A DNA stretch of 64,000 nt from Phoenix dactylifera (GCF_009389715.1 NC_052393.1:6543501-6607500), one strand, 5' to 3'. Positions 48,901 to 61,563 are shown, numbered from the stretch's first letter. The notes: generated by a model from the letters alone, not told the origin. Made by a program: numbers and translations.

Positions 48901-51900
48901 AGTGATCCTCTCTCTCCCCTCTCCCTCTCCCTCTCCCTCTCCCCCACCCCCCTCTCCCCCTCTCCATATATTCTTTATTGTGAACTACCACTCTCGAACA
49001 ATGACAACCTGTGATGTTAATGAGTGCCAACCCTCAGCCCTCCTATGCTTCTTGCTTCAACTATCAATCCAACTAGACAGAGGGATCTTCATGCTCATAG
49101 TTCACTTGCAGAGCAAAATCTTGAAGATCTATTCATTTAGTTAGACGTCTGCAGTAGGTTATATTTAGGTGGGCTTGACAGGGTTGGTTGAACTATATTT
49201 TTGTGAGTTAAACTAGTCGGGTCATAAGGGTTGACCCACCTGTGGTTGAGTCAGGTTCTATTTGAAGTTGTACCTTTGTAATAATCCAGAATCTTATCCA
49301 AAATAGATAGTTGGAAGGTATTATTTGGGTTCCTTGATCTTGTATAAGTATCCAAGGTCTACCCCGCGAATAATCGATATGAGACTAAACACACGCCTAC
49401 ATGGGTTCTCACATACTCTTTCCGTTCAAGTCCTAACGTCCTCGCCAGGCTAAGGGTTCAAATCTATTCAAATCTAATCGCAAACACCACGATCGGCCCG
49501 TGGTCAGTCCCAATGGATCCGTGCTGCAATGTCCCCTAGTCTACATAGGTTATGGGCTGGGTTCGCTCTGATACCATTTGTAACAACCCAGGCCTCACCC
49601 AAAATGGCTAGCTGAAAAGTATTATTTGAGTTTCTTGATCCTATATAAGTATCCAAGATCTACCCAGCGAATAACCTATGTGGGACTAAATACACGCCCG
49701 TACGGATCCTCACAGTACCAACTAGCATAGGAGGTGGAACCATCTTGATCCTGACTTATTTAAGTGATCTATAACACTTCTTGGTTGGTAAACTGTGAGA
49801 CTGAGGTAGTTTAAGAAATATCAGATGTCAACCTACCTTAGTGGTCGTAGTAAGTGAAATTGAGGGTCTAGATACCAACCTCTGCTTTTAAATTGGGTAG
49901 TAGATGATTAGGAAGATCTGTTTTCTTAGATTGCTGTTGGAGTGAGACATGATATCCTCATTGATTCTGCATTTATAGTAGGGTTATAAGATGTTATGCT
50001 GTCAAAGTAGGAGAATGGGTATCACCAGAAATAGAAGTAAAGGATGGTATATTCGTTACATCATGCGGTCATTTCCATACCTAAACAAAATATCTACAAA
50101 TTCGTACAATCATCCTATACAAATATGTGGATATGAGGATCAAAACAAAGGTATGTCAATACCTATACTGCGACTTGCTTTGGAATACTTGTTATGTCTG
50201 TATGCATTGACAGGTCCACCCTAATTTCTTCTTTTTGTTCGTCTGTTATCTTTTGTACTAAGACTGGACCTTCTCAAACCTGTCTGAACATAACAATTTG
50301 TCAAAGACTTTCAAGACTGAGCCAACATATAAACGAGTCTTTGGTTTGGTTATTTCAGAGAATTAGGGTCTTTTGTCAGCTGATTTTGCAACTTTCTCTA
50401 ACCTGAAAATGACTCTCTTTTCATCCTTATAACCATATACCTTGTTTGCTTGCTTTGAAATTTCATCTTTTTGTTGTACATGATTCCACATGAGTGTCAT
50501 CAGATTGTTCCCGACCTTGCCATCTTAGAGTTTTGGTAAATAGGAATAGGATAATAGATCCAGCCACTCTATGCATTAAAACTTAGACAAACCTGTTATC
50601 CTGTCAAACGTCAATTCACCACTAATAGCTTGCATTGCAAAATTACTTGCTTTTCGCTATATTAACCTCACCATAATTTGCTTCACCATTATGCAACTTG
50701 TTTAGATCGCTTTCATAGAATATAAATGTACAAATCTTGTTAAACAATTCCTATACAAGTTCTTTACTGGTAAATACCTTAGCCTACTTAAAAGTAAGAC
50801 AATATGCCGAAAATTTTGCTGGTCACACTTCTAATTATCCTTTCATCTATCATATGTTCTTTGTTTCTTGAATTGTCAGTACACCGTAATATATGTTATG
50901 GGTTTCAATGAACACTTTCTTGATACTTAGAAAAAGATGCCATTTTCCTTGATTATGTGAGGTGCTGAAACACTGTTTACTACCCCATACATTCAATTTT
51001 CTCGAATCTGTCCCATCTTTAAGAGTGTGCTCTGCAATTATTTAGAACACATATTTGTTTGCTTAAAGATAAATCTATATTCATCGCAAGGTCTTTGTTT
51101 TGTTTTGGCAGGACGTGGCTTCTAAAATCATGGCATTCTCACAGCAAGGTCCTAGAACAGTTTGTATACTTTCAGCAAATGGTGCCATCTGTAATGTCAC
51201 ACTTCGTCAGCCAGCAACCTCTGGTGGAACAGTGACATACGAGGTTTGAACACAGGAATAAGCTTTGGCTAATATTGTTACTATTGTAGATTAGAAGCAT
51301 GACATACAAAAACCATTCTCTTCCATGTCACTTATACTTGCTTATCTGAATGCAGAGATGCTTGTATGCTGTTTCTAGATTTAATCTTGTTAACCAATGA
51401 AGATTCTTAGTATATGAAGCTCTCTCTTTTTTAAAAAAAAGTGAGCACTGGTTTTGATTTGCAGGTGCAAATCGCTGCTAAATATTAAATATTCAACCAT
51501 AGAGAAATATGAAAAAAGTTTTTCATGTCTCTACATAAGTTAATTGTGAAACAGTTAGTTATACAGCAAATCTTGTAAACTCTATAATATTTGCTGATGC
51601 CTGTCGAAGATGATTATCATTCAAACATAAAGGTGCAGCTATTAATGCATCCTTGTTCTCTATGACCTAGTTAATTTCTCCATCAATATATTAATGCATT
51701 GAGGAATATAAGCAAAACTAATTAATTCAATCTGAAATCCATTTTCTGTTCACAATGCAATTATTTTGTGTGGACCTTTTATTTCATTTACATGGATAAT
51801 GAGAAAAGAAGTTGGCTTTTTTTACATTGCCTGAATGGTAGTAGTTGAGTATAAAGAATGTATAGGTTGTTCTAGGTTTTAGTTTGGATATGTCATTTAT

Positions 51901-53751
51901 GAATTCTGTTACAATGGTAGTATCTTACTCTAAAGATTCTCACAACTCTCAGATACAGATTATCTGTGTTTAAAATTGAAATATTCCCAGATTTAAACCA
52001 AAGAATTGTCTTAACAAATGTGGGAGGACGATTGGAGACGGAAAACAACCTAAGCTAATGGCTGAAGGGGATAATGATATCGGTGGGAGCTATGTTCTGG
52101 AGTTCAACTATTAAATGAAATCTGGATTGTCTCATAGGCTATTTGGTGCCAAGTCTAATATATTGCTAAAATGAGGAAGGCACTTGGGCAAATTCCCTTA
52201 AGATTTTACAATTTATGATTGATTGATTGCTAAGTGATTTAGAGCAACTACTAAACTTGTTTACAAGTAAAAGACTAAAGTGCTCCATCCACATGATAAG
52301 ATATGAAAGTAAACTCGAGTTCTATCCTGTGATTGAACATCTTTGTTGGCAAAATACGTACCCATGTGGTCTCTTCAAGGGAGGGATTGATCCACCTTCA
52401 ACTAGTTGTCTTACAAAAATCTGTGAAAGAAGCAGCTGCATGAAGTAGAGTAGAGAAGGAAAGAAAATCAGGAAAATAGAGCTAGATTAATAGTATTCTG
52501 ATGGGCTGAAGAAAGAAAGGAGGAAAGATGGCAAGAAGGTGTTGAATTATCTATTCTAGAGGCATTTCTGTCCTCTTCTCAAAGACAACAAAAACTAATG
52601 ATGCCAAAAAGACCATTTTGCCCATTTACCTTTGGGCTAGCTACTAGATAATGTTAACACAATATAAAAGGCCAAATAGTGAGAATTTATCACTTAGTAA
52701 GCCAAGTAGTCAACTATACTAAAAAACAAAATTTGAATTTATCACTGGTCAGACTCACCCAGGTCCAAGAGTTCCTAATGAAGTGGCAGACCATCTTGCT
52801 ATTATTTTGTATTAGGATTATTATTCCTTGGATGCTCTGTTATCTTTGTCCCAGAAGGATTCAGCTGATGCCCCTATTCTTTTTCCCATGTCTTTAACCT
52901 TGAACCTTGGGTGTATACCACAGATAGTGGCAGAAGATTTCATCAGATTTTCATGAGTGGATTCTTGATTGTTCCAGGCAATTTCTTTGTTCATAATCTC
53001 AATATTAATTAATTTTTGGACATGCTAAATGCTGTGGTCTGGATTGTGGCCCATCGGATGGGGGCCAACAATGCAGTGTCTAGTACTTGGAAATGAGCCT
53101 TGGATGGTTTAAAAGACAAACTGTTTCTACCTTTTTATTGTGTACGTGTGTTGCTCATAATCTTATGTTTGTACCGTGTCATAATAGCACTTGATGGTGA
53201 CGTGATGCAGGGCCGCTTTGAGATCATCTCTCTATCAGGTTCCTTTCTTCTTACAGAGGATGGTGGCACTCGTAGCAGAACTGGTGGTTTGAGCGTGGCA
53301 TTAGCAGGATCTGATGGTCGTGTTCTTGGGGGTAGTGTGGCTGGAATGTTGATGGCAGCAACACCTGTGCAGGTCCATATATGGTTACTGTTCTTGTATT
53401 TGCATCACCTCTCTCAGATGCCAATTTTGAAGCATTCCAATTTTGACGCATTCTCAGGTTGTCATGGGCAGTTTCATTGCAGAAGGGAAAAGCCCAAAGC
53501 CAGAGCCATTGAAACGTGAACCCTTATCAGCCCCTCCTCAAATGGCAGACTTTGGGATCGCTTTGGCGGCAAGCCCACCCTCTGAAGGGACATCAAGTGA
53601 ATCATCTGATGACCCTGGTAGCCTCATCAACCAAAGTGGTACCTGCAACAATTCAAGCCAGCACATTCAGTCTGCATATGCATCCATTGATTGGTCACAC
53701 TCTGCAAATCCGAACAGACATGATTCTGACATGAAAATGATTCCCGACTAG
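45969..53751 (+). CDS. AHL (AT-hook nuclear-localized) protein, clade B, two AT-hooks
   Basis: Five exons: 45969-46401, 47265-47317, 51112-51243, 53211-53372, 53458-53751. Phases join to give 357 residues. AT-hook 1 (KKKGRPRKYG) is at about 89-98 and AT-hook 2 (KRRGRPPGSGKKKQL) at about 127-141, both in exon 1. The PPC/DUF296 domain spans about 148-270 over exons 2-5: TPHVITVKAGEDVASKIMAF, VCILSANGAICNVTLRQP, and the hallmark GRFEIISLSGSFLLTEDGG. The C-terminal tail is Ser-rich with an acidic patch. Multi-exon structure with two hooks is typical of clade B. These proteins bind AT-rich DNA as PPC trimers in the nucleus. Intron 2 uses a GC donor (GAG|GCAAGT at 47318) and is 3.8 kb, with a TRIM inside. 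The start matches the truncated paralogue at 27136. The exact orthologue cannot be named. Confidence 0.93.
46680..46803. repeat. GGTAC-rich foldback in AHL intron 1
   Basis: Multiple GGTACGGTA, ACCGGTACC and CGGTACC words in both orientations form a self-complementary stretch of about 120 bp, MITE-like but without clear ends or target duplication. Confidence 0.5.
48906..48966. repeat. CT-rich microsatellite in AHL intron 2
   Basis: An impure CTCTCC/CCCTCT run. No function is evident. Confidence 0.8.
49277..49713 (-). mobile_element. TRIM element in AHL intron 2, minus orientation
   Basis: LTRs of 137 and 135 bp (49277-49413 and 49579-49713) begin TGTAA and end CTCACA on the plus strand. On the minus strand a perfect initiator-Met primer-binding site (TGGTATCAGAGC, 49565-49576) follows the 5' LTR by two bases (AA). 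GTACC is found at 49270-49274 and 49714-49718 as the target duplication, with two extra bases TT between GTACC and the left LTR. It encodes no protein. It is related to the copies at 8901-9337 and 58996-59132. Confidence 0.9.
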
Positions 53752-56650
53752 CAAACTTTCAGTTTGAAGTCTTGCTTGCTTGAAGGAGGAAAGTCTGAGG
53801 AGTTGGATCAATGTATTTCCTTGTAGCCTTTAAAAGTTGCTTCCTTCATCCTTCAGAGAGAGGAGTAAGGAAACAGACCTTGTCCCGGCCTCTAACTTTA
53901 TACCACTGCCAGTGGCAAGTTTGCAACATAATTTTCTGTTGAAAGCTGTAATCATGGCTTTTAAGGGTATCTTTGTAGTTCAAAAAATATTTGCTTGTTT
54001 TTATTTCCCCAGTATTTATAGAAGTAGCTTTTGTTGACCAAGTAACTTCCTACAATTCTGCAATTGTTTGGTTTCCTGTGCTTGAGATGTGCTGGTAATG
54101 AATGTATTTTGCTGTTAATAGGTTATTTAAGGACTGGGCTGCACATGAAACATATATGCTAAAGCTCTTTTGTCTGCTGCGTTCTGTTCTTTAAGATTAT
54201 AACAGCCTTTCAGATGGTAGAGTGGAAATAACGGCAACAATTATCAACCCTATGCTTTCACTTATCTGGCCTATCTGCGCTCATTTATGATTTTCTCCTT
54301 GTTTACCAGAGATCAAGAAGTTTAGCTGATAATCTTTTTCACGTTGAATGGGTAGAAATGCAGTTAACAACCAGGAGTGGTGCAAACTTGAATTTTCTTC
54401 GACAAATGAAAGTATGTTGAAACTTGAGAACTGCAGCAAAGCAGAGAACATCTTGCAAGTTAGGTGGGTAATCCCATGAGGACTGGTTTAATGGCACAAT
54501 GGGCGGTCGGCTGTCCACCAAGGTCTGCTTTAGGAGAGTTTAGGAGATATACATTAAAGATGTGTAGAACCTTCATTTTTAACTTCAATCATTTGCAAAT
54601 GTTATGCATCTTCGTTCGATGCATGAGAATGCATTTCATAATTCGTAAGATGGTGCATGAACACTAGAATTTTGATTGTTGACACGCCGTAGTGTTTCAT
54701 GCTCTTTTCTCTAGATGGTACGAATTGTGCCATGCAATTATGCATGCGTGGCAAAAATTATTAACTCAAGTTGCCATGTTTAACGTAAATGGCCACGACC
54801 GTCGTAAATGGGAAAGCACCTCGTGGGGGCCATTGTTCGTCACAGAAACATGTGCTCGAGGCTTTCTTTAAAAACAAAAAAAATCCAATTCAATGGATGA
54901 AATGATCGTTACATATCAGAATAGTGTCGAACCACCAGGCTTGCCTAAATCCAAGCCAGCCTTGAACTCGAAATATGAGGGCAGGAGGGACGTAAAAAGA
55001 TTGGAAAGCAGGTATATACAATGGTGGCGCAATTGCTAAATTACAGAAGTCGGCAGCCCTTAAAATTGAAGTCGTCATATGTTAAATTGGATATAATGAA
55101 GGCTCGGTTTTTCATTACTTATTATTTTCATTTTTTTTTCGCTTGATTTAATGATGGAAGACTCTATCCATTTTTTTTAAAAAAAATTCTGGTGCTAAAG
55201 GAGGGCTTGATTTCATCTTAAAATTTATGCGCTGGCTAAATTCTGTGTCTCGTTGAGATAAGTACTAGCCTTTAATTCTTCCATATCATCTGTAACAAAA
55301 ATAAATCTTATCCTCCTCCGAAATTTTGAGCTCATTTTATATGATGTGGACCCTTGTTTCAAATTACAGGCTTCTCTTCTGTTTCCAAACATCTTTCTCA
55401 AATTGTGCTGAGAAGAAGAATTACAGAAATAGCTATGCACTTGACCTGTCAATATAAACTGTAGCCCCGAGTGAAGCATTGCGTAAGTGAAGCAACACCC
55501 ATTAGTATAATTGATGCTCGGGATTTTATTATGGATGCCGGCGCATCTTTGAGACCAAGCCTCTCTCGGCCTTTGAGAGTATCATGGTCAGCTCCAATTC
55601 CCATGGAATTCGTGCACCATAAAATCCAACGGCGGCACCAAATTCGGCATTGCAGAATACAGGACTCTCTTTCGATCCTACGGTTGCTTCCGTATCAGAA
55701 CAAGTGGATTCGCTCATGTACCTTCGTTGCTCCAAGAGATCAATAAGCTCGCGAGCTTATTCACTCATATACTTGAGTAAATTCGCCAAGTATAAGCTTG
55801 TCAGGTTCTCCCTCCTAATATGTACGTGCATCTTTGTTGCTACAAGAGATTCGATAAGCAAGAGCTTGCAAAAGATTTTTGCATTAATCTCAAGGATCAT
55901 TTTGGGTCTGGGGAGATCAAACCAGTCTCCTCTTTTTAACCCTGGTAGCAGGAAGACACATTAATACATCCAAGAGAGCTACATGTGGAAAAAACAGAGA
56001 ACTTAATAGAAACATAAAAACTTAAGCTGATCCCAAATTTGCTACTTGGTTTTATTTTAGTGAAGGACTAAACTTTGCTTATTAGAGAACCTCCTCTGTT
56101 AGTCATTGCCACGTGGAACAATTTGATTGGGCCTTATTAAAACATTATTTTGTTAGCGAACAGGACGTAGGTGCCGGATTCTGGTGTAGTTTGCAGGTTT
56201 TGACTGCTTTCATGGGGTCTATTTTGTGAGAGTTTTGGGCTGTGGGAATTGTTTATGACTGCTTTTTTGTAACCTTTTCTCAGGTCTGTTGAGGTCTGTT
56301 CCCTTTGGAGCTTGGGTTTGCAGTGTGTTTGTTACCCTCTCCTTTTGGATGTCTCGTCTTTCATATTTCACATCACCATTAACCAAACAAAAAAAGAAAA
56401 ATAATAGTTGGTAACCGCTTAGCAAATGAAGCGTCAATTTGATGAGATAAGAATGCACTAGGGAACAAAGAATCACCTATGTCACCTATGTCAGCTCTCA
56501 AATAAAGCAATGCAACAATTTGAATTCCTTCGATCAAACCAAGTAAAAAAGTTTGGAAGAGATGGACCTTTACACGGCGCCGCTTATACGAGGAACTAAA
56601 GTGTCCTAGAAGGTAAAAGACAAGGACGATGAAGCTAGTCCCAGAATCCC
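53752..56650. other. AHL 3' UTR and intergenic DNA, no gene identified
   Basis: The first few hundred bases are presumably AHL 3' UTR. Frames on both strands near 55471-55964 look protein-like in short stretches but show no known domain and no consistent strand, so I do not call a gene. The rest is AT-rich spacer. Confidence 0.5.
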
Positions 56651-56657
56651 TATATAA
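56651..56657 (+). promoter_or_regulatory. TATA box of the GH17 gene
   Basis: TATATAA, inside CCCTATATAAGGAG, lies 81 bp before the ATG. This is a typical plant core-promoter arrangement. Confidence 0.75.
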
Positions 56658-56731
56658 GGAGGTGACTGCTAGTACGTCTACTGCACACCTGAAGCATTCC
56701 TGTTATAGAGATAGCAGCTCATCTATTTGAG

Positions 56732-58188
56732 ATGTTCTCCATGGGGAACCGAAATATTGTTTCCATCGCTGCCATAATTGCATCAATCCTTGGAGTCTTC
56801 ATACCAATCCCAACAGGTAATCTCATAGCAATCCTTGCACTTCAACCATCCATCGATAAAAAAAAGAAACTAATAAGATTATCTATTATTTGAGCTTGAG
56901 CTTATACTTCTGCAAGCTGTTCGAGATTGGCTGCTTCATTAACAAGCTCGGATCAAGCCATTGCGCTAGCCAATTGAGCAATCATGAACACATACATATT
57001 CTGGTTTCTTTAATTACTAGCTCCGTCAGGCCAAACAGAGTTTGAAGGAACAAAGATTTGGGTGAGGTAGCATAGCTGATAATATTGGTTTGCAGGTCTT
57101 GCTCCTGGCCAACGTATCTAGATAATAAAGATTAAGATTAAGCTGATAATAAACGTATATAGATGGTTTTAAGATTAAGATTTCGTTTATGTTCCATGCA
57201 TACAGCATTAAAAGCCTTGACTTGTTTTGCTCCAGGGGCGCAATTGATTGGTGTTTGTTATGGAATGGCTGGAAACAACCTGCCTCACCCCAGCGATGCA
57301 GTGAAATTATACCAGTCGAAGAACCTAAAGGCCATGAGGCTTTTTCATCCAAACCGAGCCGTTCTCGAGGCTCTCAAGGATTCCAACATTCAACTCATGT
57401 TAGGGGTTCCCAACACCGATCTCCGATCATTAGCCACCAGCCGTTCAGCAGCCAAACACTGGGTGCAAAAATACGTGAAGGCCTATTCCCAGCGCGTCTC
57501 ATTTAAATATATTGCGGTTGGCGATAGGGCGATCCCAGGAGACCAAGCCCGGTATGTGCTTCCAGCCATGAGGAACATCCATTCTGCTCTGTCCTCGGCC
57601 GGCCTGCAGGACCGAATCAAAGTCTCCACCTCAGTTGCCACCGGACGTGAGGTCCTGGAGCAGTATTCTCCTCCCTCGTCCGGGAGATTCTCTTCTCATG
57701 CATCGACACAGTTAACACCGGTAGTTCGATTTCTGGCCAAAAATGGAGTCCCACTCCTCATAAGTGTGTTCCCCTACAGAAGATATGTTGGTGACCCGAA
57801 CCATATTGGGGTCGACTATCTCTTCTTTAATTCCTCAAGGACTGTCGTAAAAGACGGACAGTATAGCTATCAGAACCTCTTTGATGTAATTGTTGATGCT
57901 GTTTACGTTGCGTCGGAGAAGGTGGGAGGGACCAATTTGACGGTCGTGGTATCGGAGAGTGGTTGGCCGTCGGCTGGTGGCTTTGGAGCAACGAAGGAAC
58001 ATGCAAGGGCGTACAATCAGAATTTGGTCAACCATGTTGGCCAAGGAACGCCAAGGAGACTCTGGAAGTCCTTGGAGACTTACGTATTTGAGATGTTTAA
58101 TGAGAACCATAAGCCACGAGGAACAGAGCAACATTTTGGGATGTTTTACCCAAATATGCAACCAGTCTACCCCATGAACTTCAATTAA
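56732..58188 (+). CDS. GH17 beta-1,3-glucanase-like protein with altered catalytic site
   Basis: Two exons, 56732-56816 and 57236-58188, joined GT-AG in phase, give 345 residues. Exon 1 encodes a signal peptide (MFSMGNRNIVSIAAIIASIL...). The mature part starts near GAQLIGVCYG, as in secreted PR-2-type endo-1,3-beta-glucanases, and ends FYPNMQPVYPMNFN without a C-terminal extension or GPI signal. The nucleophile motif VVSESGWPSAGG is intact (Glu about 269). The acid/base motif, normally VGNEV, reads VGDRA, so Arg 126 replaces the Glu. Substrate-cleft positions also differ (MRLFHPN for MRLYDPN, VFPYRRY for VYPYFSY). N-glycosylation sites NSS and NLT are present. The fold is probably kept but hydrolysis is doubtful. 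An in-frame ATG at 57163 would read through the intron and lose the signal peptide, so I reject it. Confidence 0.9.
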
Positions 58189-58995
58189 AATATGATCGAG
58201 GACTACGAATAGACGATAATATCTAAAAATATAGGGTTGGGAGCACGTATAATGTCTAGTTTTTCCTTCTTCACTGTATCTATCTCCTTAGGAAAATCCA
58301 TGTCGTGATGAACTTCCCTTCTACTTGTAATATTTCATGAATAAACATATCATCATGCACCTTGGATTTTTTAGATCATATGTCATATTCAAATGTTGGA
58401 TATTTGTGGTAGCTTTGCTTCTTTTAATAAGATTGCTGGTGGTGCCGCCCATACAAATACTAAGAAAAAGATAAAAAACTCTCCCCATGCATTATGCTGA
58501 TAAGAGAGATGCCAACTTTAGGACCCAAGTAACGTTATGAATTTTGTCCACAATATCATATGCGAAATTGTCTAGTGGCTTCCTTAATAATCCTTCTTGG
58601 CTCACCATCGTGGTGCCAACTGTAGGACCCAGGTAATTGTCTCGTAGCTTCGTGAATAATCTCCATTATCTCGCTCAAAGTGTCATTTATAGGACCCAAG
58701 TAACATTGTGGAGGCCTCTTGTCCTTATTTCAGGTTGTCCATCATATCATAAGCTAAATTGTCTGGTAGCTTGCTCTATAGTTCTCCCTCATCGTCATAT
58801 TAATAACAAGCGAATAGGCTATTCTTTTTTTTTTTAAATTGCGCCGACCCCGATAAAATGAAGTTGGTGAAAACTAGACTTCTTTGTGAGAGGGCCTAAA
58901 TCTTGTTGATGCCAATGTTTTGCTTCTTCGTTTTTTTTTTTGAGTTATTTATATATTACACTTAGACAGTGGACTAAATTTGTTTTAGTGTCATT
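58189..58995. other. GH17 3' flank with a degenerate repeat
   Basis: A possible polyadenylation signal AATAAA lies near 58339. The phrase AGGACCCA(A/G)GTAA recurs at about 58521, 58626 and 58692 within a loosely repeated 58440-58800 stretch. No gene is seen. Confidence 0.5.
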
Positions 58996-59132
58996 TGTAA
59001 CGTTCCAAAGCTTGACTCAAAAAACTAATCAGAAGGTATTGCTTGGCTTCTTTGGCCCTATAGAAGTATATATAATCTACCCAAAGTGTAACTATTGTTG
59101 GGTTGAATTCACGCTTGTTCTAAATCCTCATA
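58996..59132 (-). mobile_element. Degenerate LTR of the same TRIM family
   Basis: Starts TGTAACGTTCC and ends ATCCTCATA. It keeps the order of blocks seen in the LTRs at 49277-49713 (AGAAGGTATTGCTTGG, then TAGAAGTATATATAATCTAC). A very weak primer-site remnant precedes it, so it may be half of a decayed full element. Confidence 0.65.
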
Positions 59133-60435
59133 TATTTATTCTAAAGGTTATTTATTCTACTCCAATCAATTGCTGCAGCGGTACATGTGCAGATGACTAA
59201 TACATAGTTTCAATCTATTTTACCTTTTATTTTGATAATTCACATTTTCAGGCTTTGCCCATGTAATCTGGCATAAGGGATCGAACGAAGGCCCACTCGA
59301 GATTTGTCCTAATTGTGCCAAAGATTGCTCATTGACATCCCTATTAGCAACCTTCACTAAGATGTCTTTTGCGACGGCTTACATCAAATCTAACATCAAA
59401 TCTAGATGCCCCCACAACCTAAGCTACGGATTGTGATTGCAACATGATGCAGCAGAACAGTCAGCCCCTTAATCCAATCTTGTTCGGCCTCGTAGCCATG
59501 TGCCCAAAGGTAGGATGGCCTTTGTAGCCTAGAGACCTTGTTTCTCAGTTAAAATTACAAATTGGCTAGGACAAAGGGAGACTGGTTAGCCACTTCATTG
59601 ATCTGGCTTGCTACTGAATTACTTTTTGGAGTCCAATGACGTGGATAAAAAACTGGTAGCCTGCTCAATGCCATGCAAGTTTGTGACAAGTATTCGTAAA
59701 ATCAGAAAGATTTCATTGTATTTTTGTAAAGAAGAGAGCGAGCGAGAAATTTGAGTCTAACCACTTCATTCTTACATGCCTGCAGTCTAAAAATCAAATC
59801 TCCTTATCGCTAACCACATACATTTTGCTCTGCTAGCTGCGCTTTCTTCATTCTCTGGCCACCCAGGAATTCCATCCATTTCGGGTACCAACCGAGGCGG
59901 ATGCTGGCTCAAGTTTAAACACATGGATAAGTGAAAAGGCATCATAGAAATAAACTTCATTTTCCCGATGTTAAATTGAAAATAAATAATAAACATAAAT
60001 TTTTTTAAAAAAAAACAGGACATCCTGAATTTTTTTTTAGTTTCTTTCATATTAAAAATGAAACTCGAGGTTGCATAAGAAATTTGATGATCATGGCGGG
60101 GTTGAAGGGCTGCTTAGCTCAAAGGGTGGTAATTTTATCGAGGGCTTTTCCAATATTATGCATAGGTGGGAAATGAAAATTAGGAGCTTAGTCGATGCTG
60201 CCATGGGGGATCGACCTCTTCAATATAAAAGGTTCGTATCAATTCACTATAGATGAAAGATCTCTTCAATATTTTGACGATGGGATCGCAACTAGCGAGC
60301 TCAATCCTCTCGAGTTACAGTAGGAAGTGGAGTCTTCTTCATCCTAAGCCATCCAGACAGGTGGGTCCTGTCGACCAGACTGTGGATGAATGAACAGACG
60401 ATGGGGACTCATCTAGAGTTTTACGCCCTGGCCTG
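59133..60435. other. Intergenic DNA, nothing identified
   Basis: No coding potential, tandem repeat or transposon end could be supported on either strand. Confidence 0.4.
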
Positions 60436-60830
60436 TTTTTTTTTTTTTTTTTTTTTTTTGCTAAAAATGAGAGTATCATACATAACGTGTACTGTTACAA
60501 CTAAGAAAATCAAAAAGTAAAACATTACGGAGAGCACTGGACAACTCCGCCTTTCTCGTCCAGAGGTGGTCTCCAGAGTGGTTGGCAATAAAAGAAGCCA
60601 TCCAATCCACGACCCCATTGGCCTCTCTAAATACATGCGTTGCCTGTAGCACCATCTCACCACAAACTATGGCCCGAATATCACTCCGAAGTGGGTGGTA
60701 ATCGCCGACCCCCCTTCGAAACCTGCAAAAACCATCGAATGGCCGTCGCAAAGTCATCCTCCAGAAAGACCTCTCTCTCCTGTAAGGCACGCCGTACGTA
60801 GCACAATCAGCCATTCTCAACTTCGCCTTG
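60436..60830 (-). mobile_element. 5'-truncated LINE, RNase H end and poly(A) tail
   Basis: On the minus strand the frame contains THVFREANGVVDWMASFIAN, typical of the RNase H domain at the end of plant LINE-type polyproteins. A second frame just upstream reads VFLEDDFATAIRW, so one frameshift is present. The element ends in a 24-base A run (T run at 60436-60459 on the plus strand). The 5' limit is approximate, and I could not define target duplications. Confidence 0.8.
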
Positions 60831-61090
60831 CCCTATTTAATCGCCCAAAATTGATTTGTGGGCCAACCTGCATGAAACTTTGTGTATGAAACTTCATGAA
60901 ATTCTTACGGGTTTACAGACCAAGAACTCAATGTGAGAGCCCCAAAATTTGGGCGCTTAGACAGCCCTTGGTTGGTTAAGTGGGTAATTCTCTTTGAAAA
61001 TTTCAGTGAAGTTCTTAGTTTACTAGTCCTAGCATATTTTAAATTATTCAATTCAGTGTTTCCGTCAAATAGCAATCGTTTGTTACTCTG
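60831..61090. other. Short spacer
   Basis: Lies between the LINE fragment and a MITE. Nothing was identified. Confidence 0.4.
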
Positions 61091-61563
61091 TAGGGCTCGT
61101 TTGGTTCGCAAGGAAAAAAGAGGAAAAAGTGTGATCAACGGGAAAGTAATGAGATGCCTCTTGTTTGGTTAGAGTTTTCAAAGGAAAGAGGTAAAAAAGT
61201 TGTATTTCAATAGGAATATGATTTCCACATTTTGTGGAAAAGTCTTTTCCATTAGAAATATGGGATAGTTACTTTCCCATGAGGCGAGAATCACTCCATC
61301 TTTATTTTTTTCCAAAAAAGCCCTCACTATTAAAGAGGCATTAAAGACCTGATTTTTATTAAGGGTATAATAGGAATTACGCATAACTTTCTCAGAAAAG
61401 TGGATGGTCAACCAAATATAAGCACTATGAAAATCTGTCACTTTTCCATGTTTAATCAAACATGCCAAAAGTACATTTCCAGGCATTCTGTTCGTAGGAA
61501 TATTCTTTTCAGAAATCATATTTTTAGAAGGGAAAATACTTCCCGTGAACCAAACGAACCCTA
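61091..61563. mobile_element. MITE with 5' TAGGGCTCGTTTGGTTCG ends
   Basis: The left end TAGGGCTCGTTTGGTTCGC and the reverse complement of the right end TAGGGTTCGTTTGGTTCAC form an imperfect terminal repeat. The terminal TA pairs may be a target duplication. At about 470 bp with no open frame it is a miniature DNA element. The superfamily is not certain. Confidence 0.75.

Noticed and set aside
55471..55964. Overlapping frames that look partly protein-like
   Set aside because: Plus and minus frames are equally plausible, no domain is recognisable and no splice structure joins them.
57163..57235. Upstream in-frame ATG for the GH17 gene
   Set aside because: It would translate intron 1 and remove the signal peptide; the exon at 56732-56816 supplies a signal peptide in phase with GT-AG borders and a TATA box.
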